64,000 nucleotides of DNA from Hydractinia symbiolongicarpus (lineage: Eukaryota; Cnidaria; Hydrozoa; Anthoathecata; Hydractiniidae), in assembly GCF_029227915.1 (NCBI RefSeq), contig NC_079884.1, positions 24,056,001-24,120,000 on the forward strand, read 5' to 3'. Position numbers and translations under genes: made by a program. Shown here piece after piece: positions 13,801 to 23,811 of the stretch. The first letter of the stretch is position 1; each line of letters begins with the position of its first letter. The notes below the pieces were generated by a model that ran no database searches, was not told the origin of the DNA, and saw nothing but the letters and a program-made list of their open reading frames with translations.

Positions 13801-16800
13801 TAAGATAAAATAAAAGTTTGTTGGGAAGTAACTTTAATACTTTAATGCATGGAAAAACTCTCAGCTTCAAACAAAAAGAAAAAAGACACGAATATCTAAG
13901 TTAATGTACAGCATAATTGAAAATTCTTTTTTGAGATTTTCCTGCATGCATATTTTACAGCAAGGTTGGATTAAGTTTTAGAAAAAGATTGGAATAAGGT
14001 TACAAATTATTTTTGTAAGAGCTTATTTTTGCATATTTGGTTCAAGTCTGCATAGGTTCCCCAAAAATAGGTTCTTCCACAAAATTTTGCATTTTTACGT
14101 TTCTGCAGAACTTAAAAGTCATTGAGTATTTTGTTGCTCATTTCCAAATACTCTAATATTGGACAAAATAGTGATTTTGCCTATACTAAAATTACTATAT
14201 CTTTGGTATATGTATGCAAAAATTAATTTTGCAAATTTTAAGAAAATGTAGTTGTCCGCAAAAATACATTCTGCAGAATGAAGCATTTTGGGACCACTCA
14301 TCCGCATAAATAGGTTCCACAAAATTTCTTCTGCAAATAATTTGTTCACTTAGAATTAAAAAATATATATACTATGCACACCATTATCGGGTTCTTTTAA
14401 CCAATCTATAATTACTTGCAGTGGATCATCAGGTTGATGGATAAGAAGCTTTTTCAAAATTCCCTAAAGAAAAAATGTGCTACAGACATATAGTGAAATT
14501 ACCTATCAATATAAATAAAGCCCAGCAGCAATCGTTAAATCATACTTCCGAATTTTGTAACAAAGACACTCTAAGAACATCTCAATGTTGGTTGGACACT
14601 GTTAATTGGATGTATAATATTCCTAATTCCTAATTAATATTGATGTTTGATTTGGGTAATAAACACAAGATCTATTGAGTAAAACAAAACAAAAAAATTC
14701 AAAAAGTATGATTTTTGACAATCATACACAAGCTGATATGGGTGAGGAGCCACATGTTTTGAAACTAAAAAAAAATCAAAAGCTGACGTCATACAATCAT
14801 TTTGTAATGCATCCATATTTTGCTACAGTAATTCTGATTTGGACGCTATCATTTTATGCTAATCTTGACAACATACAAAGGTTGCATTGTTTAACTATAT
14901 AGGCTGAAGGAATTGGTCAATTAACCATTTTTGCATCTCAGAAGTACCATTTATGTATGAGAAGTTTTCATTATTTATTATTATGAATCTGCATTTGGGT
15001 GCTGTCATACTTGAAACATATAGCCTGGGACTGCTACCTATGAAACATGTGTGACAGGAACAGAGTTGAAAATAAACATTATTTTATCAAATGCTTTTTA
15101 GGTATTAGTTTTCAGGGTTGCGGGCCTTGTTTGTTTGTTTTTTACTTCGCTGAGACAAAGGGTAATGCCTATTTTGTGACGAGCATGATAGGGAACTGGC
15201 TTTATTTATTACATCTTTGTAATTAATTGCCATAATTACATTATTGGAATTAATTGCCATGAGAATTAGCTTTTAAGATTGATGACCCATATGCAAATTC
15301 TCAATATTGTAACTCTGTAATGCAGGACGATAAACTTATAGGTACTAATTCTTTCAGATCTATCACATCCATCCAGATTCATGAATCAGTATTTGGTGGC
15401 TTTCAAACATGTCACCTGGGCTATTTCCTACCAAGGAACAATCTATTATCATATCTTCAACATAAATAGAGACTGTTAACAGGGCTAAGTAATGTTAAAT
15501 TGCTGTAATGGTCCTGTATGTCAATCAGGAATAGCTGAAAAAAATCTATCTGATTTGCAAGGATTTCGGGACACTAAATTACCCATTTTTGTGGTTCTGA
15601 TTTGATCTAGTCAGGGTGACCACTAATAAAATGAGAACAAAAGTAAGGATATTAAGGAGAATTAAAGAAACAAATTGAAAGTTTTTAAGGACATTTTGTT
15701 CCGAACGAGACTAAAAAAATAAATAAAATAAGGATAATTAAGGAGAAAACCAATTTTAGTTCTATGATAAGAAAATTATACATATTGTACAAATATACAT
15801 ATAAACTATGCCCTGAAAGATAGAAAATATAGGATTTCAGATAACAGAGAAATATGTCTATTTTACTGGTGATGAACAATCCATGAACACATTTCCAAAA
15901 AAGTTATGATCATACAATATGAATCAATACAATCAATACAATATGTCAATCAGGAATAGCTGAAAAAAATCTATCTGATTTGCAAGGATTTCGGGACACT
16001 AAATTACCCATTTTTGTGGTTCTGATTTGATCTAGTCAGGGTGACCACTAATAAAATGAGAACAAAAGTAAGGATATTAAGGAGAATTAAAGAAACAAAT
16101 TGAAAGTTTTTAAGGACATTTTGTTCCGAACGAGACTAAAAAAATAAATAAAATAAGGATAATTAAGGAGAAAACCAATCTTAGTTCTATGATAAGAAAA
16201 TTATACATATTGTACAAATATACATATAAACTATGCCCTGAAAGATAGAAAATATAGGATTTCAGGTAACAGAGAAATATGTCTATTTTACTGGTGATGA
16301 ACAATCCATGAACACATTTCCAAAAAAGTTATGATCAGAAAAATTAAGAAATAAGGGGAAATTAAGGAGAATGGCTAAAATTTCAATTTGTTTAAGTATA
16401 TTCAAGTACTTTTAAGGAGATTTTCTTTTTCTGAGGTTATTTAAGGAATTTAAGGAGGAGTGGTCACCCTGCTAGTGTAAACCGTCCTTATTACCTGACT
16501 GTCTAAAAAACTAGCTGTGGCAACAATAACTTGAAGGTTTTGATCATACAAAATAACTTGAAATAACTTGGCAAAAATACTAGTATGTATATAAATGTTT
16601 GTGCAAAGAAATTGCTGAAATGTTATACCTGCATGATTATGTCTCAATTCTGTGATGTGTTTATTTTAATGTAAAACCATTTGAAATTGTTTCTAAAGCC
16701 AAGATTGGTCTTAACGGTATCACGTAGAAACGCATCCATGAGAATTCATGTACTTGGTTACTTAGGCTAAAATCAAAAGTATGTTATGTTCGTGTCCTAA

Positions 16801-18679
16801 AGACCCTGCAAAAATGAGTCAGTCCATTGTGCGTATTTTTCCCTGGCATTTTCAGATCAGAGCAAGTAAATTTGTTCTCAGGACCAAAAACAGCATAGCG
16901 TCACTCGTCATCGTTTGCACACCCTTTTTCGCTGCCTTGTTAGCTGTCAGTAGCCACATGAGTACCCTAAAGGAATTAATTTTTACGGGAATTAACTTTT
17001 GACAAGTTCTTGTCAATTTCGCAACAACTATAGTTCTTGCAATTTTTTTTTGAAAAATATTTTGCGAATTTTTTTCCCTGTTTTCTTTCCGACTTAACTT
17101 GGGTTTTTATTACCAAAAGTGAGTCAATCGGAGGACGCGAACATAACATATTTTTGATGGTGGCCTTGGAGCTTCTAAAGGAGCCTTGTGTTGTGCACTG
17201 CTTTACTCATCAAACTCTTGGACAATACATGGAATCACAGTCCTGGCACTTACTTGCTACTTGATTATGTAATGCCTGTGGGAAAAATGTAAACAAACCA
17301 AGCGGACACATTACCTCCATTTCTGCGTGCGCGGGAAAGACACAGCACTATAATTCAGTGTATTAACTTCACAAACCTTGGGTGGCAGCTTAATGAACAA
17401 TGAATAATGAAATTTTTCTGCATGTGTTTCCAAACTGTGATGGATGGAATTTCCCTCAGCCTAAGGCCAAAGGAAGTCGTACCTCAGTTTACCGTCAGCC
17501 GCCCGCATGTATATTTACCACTGCATGAAAAATTTCATTATTTAAAAAAATTTCATTATTGTCTTCACTTTCCCTCCAGAGAATGAAGTAATCACCCAAA
17601 GAATATCTTAATAAACCCCTCTGACATGCTTCGCACATCACCACACCATCATCACTTAGGATTTCCAGCAATAACTTGAATCACTGCGCATGTCATCATG
17701 CTTTATTTCCCGACCCTCCGATTTTAAGTCGTCCCTGAGCCACATTCTTTAACCCTGCATGAAAAAATTACTGAACCGGTATAGTAAAACATATAATAAT
17801 AAAATAAATAAATTAAAAAAATTAAATATTCAATATACATAAATGATGAACATATTCATCACAGTTCCACAAAGAAAGAAATGAAATATACTCAATGCAT
17901 CTTATTTCAAAAAAGCTATTGCATAAGGTGCCTTATATCCCACTAACAGGGCCCAAAAAAATTTTTTGAAGGCCCCTAATTTCGATTGATGTTGCAATTC
18001 TTTTTTTGAATGTTTTCAAATGTAATGTAATGTGTTAATTTAAATTTTGAAGGGCCTTTGTTCCAATGCGTGCCATACAAAGTCGTGCTATCAAGCCTTG
18101 CCTCATTTGGATATATGTCCCAGTCTCCAGAGGTTGTCTTTTGGCGCTGTAGTTCTGGTTCAGCTCCATGGGTTTTGGGTTCAAGCCAGCTAGGCAAAGG
18201 GGCAAAATAATGAATAATGAATAATGAAAATTTCCCACATGGTACACCTGAGATACAAATGAGTGGTAAACTGAGGTACAAATTCCTTCGGCCTCCCTCC
18301 AGTGTTGTTTGGAAGTATAGCTTAATTTAATTTATCCTCTGTTAGGCACTGGGCATTTTATTAGTTTCACTTCTTACCCCAAAAATAGAATCGCCTATTT
18401 AGCAGTACACGTCTAGTAGATTAGATAATCACGTAACAAGGACGGTAGCTATAGCTATATATAGAACGCTCTTAGCTCTCTAGCTATAGCTAAATGTTCA
18501 CAGAGACTAAATGGGACCTTTATAGATTTAGGAAAAGTGAGCAGTATGGCATCATAATGACATTTATAAAAAGGATAACAGCTCAAAGTGCAAACCTCGT
18601 ATATTTGAAAGATCCCGTGTTTTTCTGCGTATGTGGAAAACTCAGGGGGAATCAGAAGTGGCTTCTTCGTAGCATCCAT
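7802..18679 (-). CDS. AK8: Adenylate kinase 8, 15 coding exons, 457 aa
   Basis: Two-domain nucleoside monophosphate kinase of motile cilia. Coding exons, 5' to 3' on minus: 18679-18596, 14463-14382, 13794-13745, 13386-13309, 13233-13180, 13089-13051, 12850-12808, 12360-12289, 11384-11270, 10480-10395, 9692-9561, 9301-9224, 9130-8908, 8659-8602, 7981-7802 (stop TAA). Every junction is GT-AG and phases close exactly. The order matches vertebrate AK8 throughout: MDAT start, LLIHQP.DP, P-loop 1 GPPGVGKR (residues 63-70), GWLLEGFP (117-124), GKRID, LLEYHR, ADQP, P-loop 2 GPTGSGKS (257-264), GWVLHGFP (327-334), RCIDPKTG, and NPLP near the end. P-loop 1 has Arg after the Lys where Ser/Thr normally coordinates Mg, so domain 1 may be weak. 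Human AK8 is 479 aa. Intron 1 (about 4.1 kb) is full of repeats. Head-to-head with CFAP77. Confidence 0.95.
8014..8581. other. AK8 last two introns, pyrimidine/purine-biased tract
   Basis: The intron between AK8 exons 14 and 15 contains a strongly CT-rich segment (about 8100-8340) rich in repeated 'cctct' and 'cacctct' words. Open frames in it on both strands are composition artefacts with no domain. Confidence 0.4.
10541..10985. repeat. Fold-back MITE in AK8 intron
   Basis: The left end (about 10545-10685) and right end (about 10860-10985) are long inverted repeats of each other. 'aaaggaaacccaagg' on the left pairs with 'cttgggttgcctt' on the right, and 'gctcttttcgttctcaagat' pairs with 'atcttgagagcgaaaatagc'. 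No open frame lies inside. It sits between AK8 exons 9 and 10. Confidence 0.7.
12903..13020. repeat. CAA-type microsatellite in AK8 intron
   Basis: A run of CAA/CGA triplets, nearly pure CAA from about 12941 to 13008, lies in the short intron between AK8 exons 6 and 7. The Leu- and Cys-rich frames on the minus strand are products of this repeat and not genes. Confidence 0.9.
15517..15912. repeat. Direct duplication, copy 1 (396 bp)
   Basis: Nearly identical to 15942-16337 at an offset of exactly 425 bases. I saw only two differences (a T/C in 'accaat.ttag' and an A/G in 'ttca.ataac'). It carries the left end of the hAT-like MITE plus about 95 bp of flank. Located in AK8 intron 1. Confidence 0.92.
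15942..16337. repeat. Direct duplication, copy 2 (396 bp)
   Basis: Second copy of the 15517-15912 unit, 29 bp downstream. This copy continues into the right end of the MITE at 16471, so it is probably the parental copy. Confidence 0.92.
16037..16471. mobile_element. hAT-like MITE, 435 bp
   Basis: Begins CAGGGTGACCACT and ends AGTGGTCACCCTG, a perfect 13-bp terminal inverted repeat with the CAGGG start typical of hAT elements. The same 5 bases (ctagt) lie on both sides. hAT elements make 8-bp duplications, so the short match leaves the family assignment open. Its left part was copied into the upstream duplicate at 15612. Confidence 0.65.
17398..18300. repeat. Pair of related repeat arms in inverted orientation (AK8 intron 1)
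   Basis: The segment at 17455-17497 (cctcagcctaaggccaaagg ... tacctcagtttacc) recurs inverted at 18263-18300. Both lie beside 'aataatgaataatgaaa' words (17398-17415 and 18206-18230). This may be one 0.9-kb element with imperfect ends or two inverted copies of one repeat. No coding content is supported inside. Confidence 0.45.
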
Positions 18680-19076
18680 CTTGTGTTTATGCTTGACTCG
18701 ATGTTTCAATCAAATATTCTACATACTTTTAGTTAAGTCGCCAATTTATCGAGAAGAAACGTATAAATTTGAAAACTCCTCATATAAAACACAGACCATG
18801 GGAAGTACTAAAATTTACTATTATATTTTGCAAAATATAACACATATCATAATAATGGGATTAATCATATTATGCTAACAGTCTTTATTATATTGAAATG
18901 ATGATAAATTTGTTAACTAAAACGCATTAAACCCAAAACGCCTCAATAATGCGTCCTTATTATTCATTTTAGCTGGGTTTATTCAGTTGTCAAGGCAGCA
19001 ATTTAAAAGGACAGCCAATAGCAAAAACAAACACATGCAAAGATACTTAGCTACATGGTAGATATCAGATAGATAT

Positions 19077-20000
19077 TTTTTTTTTTTTTATTTATCAATA
19101 GCAGTTATATATATACAATTAAAATTAAAAGAAAATAAATATAAAGAAAAAGAAAATAAATATCATAATTAGTCAGGGTAACAAAATTAAAATATATAAT
19201 GCTATTGAAGGGAGACCATACCTAATAGCATAAAGCTAAGGCAAAGGGTATGGCCACCCTTGGACAATTACAGTAAACGATACGAGACGCACAAAACAAC
19301 ACACACATAAAAGTGGGTCAAATGATAAACAACCATGCGGGAAACAAATTGTCAAGTCTGACAATTCAGGAAGGATTAGTAAGAGGAAACAAAGTACTTT
19401 TTCAGATCACTTCTAAGATTAAAATAATCAAGGGAGACAAATTTTCTAGTCATTAAAGACTGCAATTTATTCCAGGAATTAATGGCATTAAATCTAATTG
19501 AGTTTTTACCAAAAGAAATAGTATTAAAGGTAGGGAGATTGATCAAACCAATTTTCTCTGCCCGAGTGCCTTGAGCATGGGTGAAGTCAACCGCAAATGT
19601 ATTAAGGATAGAAGCAGGCAATTTTTCATGAAATAGTTTATGTAAAAATAGAATATTGTGACATTTGACAATATCAGAGAATTTGAGGAGCTCAAGATTA
19701 CCATACAGGTGACTGGATGATGCTCTTCGAGATTCAAAAGACATGAGTCTAATAGCAAAATTTTGCAAAACAGTAATACGATTAACATCAAGACTGTTTG
19801 GCTGACCCCAAATTTGATTACAATATTGCAAGTGTGAATGAAAAATGGCATAGTAAACTAGAATAAGAACATTTAAAGGCACAAAGTGACGAAGTTTAGC
19901 TAAAGCTCCATTGGCCCTCTTGAGCTTGGCAACAGTATCATTGATCTGAGACTTCCAGCTTAAATCAGTATTAATAGAGAAGCACGACGAGATGTGTTTT
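19077..20000 (-). mobile_element. 5'-truncated non-LTR retrotransposon (LINE) fragment
   Basis: A minus-strand open frame (19376-about 20000) encodes the C-terminal end of a LINE reverse transcriptase. It shows the thumb motif SWKSQINDTVAKLKRANG and ALAKLRHFVP, then LVYYAIFHSHLQYCNQIWG, VLQNFAIRLM, and a terminal basic stretch ending LKKYFVSSY. The minus-strand 3' end is marked by an A-tract (T-run on plus, 19077-19090). The catalytic part is absent, as expected for target-primed 5' truncation. The frame is still open over about 200 codons, which suggests a fairly recent insertion. It occupies the spacer between AK8 and CFAP77. Confidence 0.85.
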
Positions 20001-20241
20001 CGTCTTCTTTTCGAACTTTCTTTCTTACATTGTGTTTTTAACCTTTTAACTATGTTTGTTGCCCCATGTTTTAACATTTCTGGCCAGAATTTTTGGTTAA
20101 ACTTTAGAAAATGTAGCCAGCTTCAAAAAAATTATATAACTTACGCGCTCCTTACGTGTGTGTGCCTTAAAGCTTTTATATGATTACCAAGATTTTGATA
20201 TAAGAATTACAAAGTTGTTTCCAACTTTTAGGTAAGAGAAA

Positions 20242-22804
20242 ATGACAACAGCAACTCAAATTATTCCTGGAGCTTTGAGGGAAACCAATAATCCATTGTT
20301 GTTAAAGGTATAGCGTTGTAATGTTTCTGTTTCTGTAGCTAGAAATCAGACAATAGTCAATAGGTTGAGGGGTTTAATTTTCCAAACTGTCCCCTTCTAT
20401 AGTTCTTGGTATGCTGATTATACTGGCTAATGGTTTAATATTTTTTAAAATTATTAACTGATTTATAGAGCAGATCACATTGGAATGTTTCCTCTATTAA
20501 TATTGGGTTTTGTCTTTAGCATTGTCCATGCCTCTTTCATGACATATAAAGATCGGAACATCAGGATGGTAACCCGCCAGGATAAAAATACATCCACTTT
20601 ATTTTCTTATAGTTTCTAGACACTAGAGCAGTTCTTTAATGCTTTGGACCTCTAAATGATACTTCATGTTGTACATCCATTATGTATACATATGAACAAC
20701 CATTTCAATTGCTAGAAATGATTTGAGAAATGATTTAAGATTTGAGGGAGGCTTATGCAGCTACTGAATAAACATTGATATTTAACGCTTTTCTCTTTTC
20801 TCTTTCTTTTCTCTTTTCTCCGATAAATAGAATAACTCATGCTTGACCTTTGTTTAAATCCAAGATACGATAACACAAATCACAAATTAAAAAGACTCTT
20901 ACATTGTAAAAATTTCACAAGTTTTGGTTGTACCACATTGTTATTATTGCCAGGAATTTTTCTTTCACATAGGCAGAAATTGGACGACCTTTAAAACGTG
21001 GTTTCACTTTGCCACCCAAGAATTTTACATATGGGAAAACAAGTCAAGGAAAAGTTTTTGGAGCTGCAGATAGTATGTACTTAATATTATTGATTTATTA
21101 AATCATTGAAGAACTGTATTTTTATGGTCAATGTAGTCGTCATTTTGATTTTAAAAAACTTTTTTTCAATTTGCAAAGGCGTTTTACAATATTTAAGTTC
21201 ACTACTGTAAGGTTGCAGATTTTTGTGGAACTTGTTTTTTTTTTACGCCCAATTTTAATTTTATTTTAATTTACAGACTATAACAATTTAAACTGCCGCT
21301 TATAGAGCACGCATGTGAAAGCGTTTAAAATTTAACCGATCCCTTACTCTGCACCTGGGTATTACTAATTCTCCTCATATTAATTTTTAAAAAATTATTT
21401 TGCGCCTATTATCGTTATTTCCTACAACCACTGAAATAAAAACAATATTTTCAAGGTTTAAATCAAAATATAACTCCGTTTAAAACGCTTTCCACAATCA
21501 GTGTTAATACATAAGAAAAATGTGTTTGACGTTTTGCACGCAATTTATGTATTTTTGGCGCACTAACAGACTCTTAGCGGAAATGCGTGAAAATTAGTAC
21601 GAAAAAGGTTGATTACAGGTGACCTTACACGTAACAGCCAAGTTGCTATATACTTTTATTTCTAAACTTAACATATTTCGTTTAGCATTTAGTTGGCATA
21701 GTAAACTCAAACCGCTAACGTCAAAAGACAAGGGACTTGTAAAAAGAGATTTCATATCGACGAATAAAGCTGCAACTCAGACTGGACTAGTGACGGCGCA
21801 TGAACATTTTCAATACAGAGCAACTCATGATTTTGTGGAGAAGAGTAAAAGCTGTAAAGACCGTAGTACATTAAAATCAAAACAGTCTCCGTCGGTTAGA
21901 GTATACGGAGTGCCTACAAAGTTTGTGATTTTATAACATCTTTTTTCTCTGGCTACTCTTCTCTGCCCATATAACACTCCTCCTCCCTCCCCTATCTACA
22001 AAATTTAAAGATTTGAATTGAGTGAATGGATAACACAGTTCACATGGACTAATATACTACATGAAAATAAACAAAATCTAAAAATATCGAGGTAGTTTCC
22101 TTCAGTATCTATCATCGTCTCTTTGATCACATCTTTGTCACTAACTGTAGGACATACTGTCCCCTCGATCACCTCTTTTGTGATGAAAATCCTTCCTCCT
22201 TAACTAAGCAAATTATAAAAAATCCACTTATTTCAATTTAATACCCAATTTATTTTGACCCAACTTTCATCCTCAGCGCTTAGTGGGTTGCTACTTATAA
22301 ACAAAAACGTGATCTATGAAAGCTTTTCCAACAGCCCTGGTGAACATTTTCTGCATGTCTTATTTCTAGACCTTCTACTCCAGTTTTCGACCTCCTCGAA
22401 CATAAATATCAAGACGGGTGGCTTGAAGACACTAGACAAGCTGAATTATTACGTAGAAAAAAAGAGAAAGAAAGACACAACAAAGCTTTTAAAGGATATT
22501 CCGAAACGCGTGCATCAACGCTTAGACGTTACTCTCCACCTGTAGACCCTCCACCGTTGTGGCAAATGAAGAGGTTCCAAAATAAAGTAAGTAAAAACGA
22601 TGGAACTAATGGCTTACTGTAGAGCTTTGAATTAGATGTAACTTGTAGCGATATACTTTTTTTATATATATTTAGGCTCTTCCAGCTCTAGAGACATTTC
22701 GTAGCGCAGATGCGCGCACTCGAGCGTTTAGACACCATAGTAGCGACTGTACAGCAAGAACGGGGGTATTCGGTCACGGTACTTACGAAGGTGCAAAGAG
22801 TTGA
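20242..22804 (+). CDS. CFAP77: Cilia- and flagella-associated protein 77, 5 exons, 248 aa
   Basis: Exons 20242-20307, 20973-21072, 21686-21920, 22370-22586 and 22676-22804 (stop TGA), all GT-AG, phases 0/1/2/0 closing exactly. The protein matches vertebrate CFAP77 (C9orf171) in order: NPLLLKAEIGRP.KRG, FTYGK, AATQTGLVTAHEHFQYR, STPVFDLLEHKYQDGW, a charged helix, SETRASTLRRYSPPVDPPPLWQM, then a short C-terminal exon ending in GTYEGAKS. CFAP77 is known as an axonemal doublet-microtubule protein with no enzymatic domain. The donor after exon 3 (AA|GTTTGT) is weak but needed for frame. The gene is divergent from AK8 (start codons 1.56 kb apart) and convergent with HMCES (stops 1.0 kb apart). Confidence 0.93.
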
Positions 22805-23811
22805 ACCTTCATTTATGCATACATCTATTTTATACTTGATTTTGTAAATATTTTCTATTTTTCTGTAGTCGTCAAATATGGTAATTTTGTTGCTCGCAAA
22901 CCTCTGAAGTGTCATATCTCCTGATTTAATTTTAGCATATTCTTTAATTCCACAAATTTTCATTGGTAGAAATTTTAGCGCATCGATCAAATTCAGATAA
23001 TTTGCGGTAATTTATTTTCGTAAATACACCTTTACTCTAAACTGGAGAAAAATTGATATTTTTAAAAGAAAACAAGTTGTAATGACATGCTTTGCAATAA
23101 GATATGCCTTTTAAAGATAATTATTTAGAACTGGGGAAAAGTAAACACTTTTTTTTGGCAGAATTAATTTCATGAATCAGCCAATGAACATCTCGCAAGA
23201 ACTTATTTTCGAGAATTCTTCTTGCAAAAATATCTGACATTAAAACTGTACCTTCTTAAGATGATAATTGTCGCGAGATCCTAAAACACATTTCGCAAAG
23301 ATTAATTTTCGCGACTCAGTTGCGTCGAAATTTTTATTCACTAATTTTAGGCCTATCAATCGAGAAAAGGTAGCTTTTAATTGAACTTTGATCACAGTGG
23401 TTGGCTATTACTTTTACCAACTACAAAAAAAGAATAAATAAGAAAACTAGTTTTTAAGGTTTGGCGATTTCAATTTTAACGAAAAAGATTTAATTTTTAA
23501 TAAGATTTAAGTAATTTTATAAAGATTCATTTTCGCGAATTGAGCTTTCCGGAGATTTTCGCACAGACAAAGTTTTGACGAATATTGATTAAATACGCAA
23601 AATTTGCAAAAATTAATCTTCGCCAAAATAATTAACTTTCAATAAGAATCAAAGATCTTTTATAGCTAACAAAATGTGTAAATTATATACAAGGTAGTAA
23701 AACAAAAATATGTATTACAGATATAAATACATGACAATTTAGTGTCTTTGTGTTTTTTATCAACAGAACAGAAGCAAATTGTTCTTTTTTTCTACTTATT
23801 AATTTTGCTCT
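22805..23811. other. CFAP77-HMCES convergent spacer, TTCGCGAA-rich
   Basis: No gene. From about 23170 to 23640 the words 'tttcgcgaa', 'ttcgcaaa' and their complements recur every few tens of bases, the same signature seen in many introns here (see findings). The 3' UTRs of both flanking genes should lie in this stretch. Confidence 0.5.

Noticed and set aside
16450-16647. Possible extra AK8 exon (ASFLDSQ) in intron 1 with AG and GT flanks
   Set aside because: Phase does not fit between exons 1 and 2, and there is no similarity to the family in that position.
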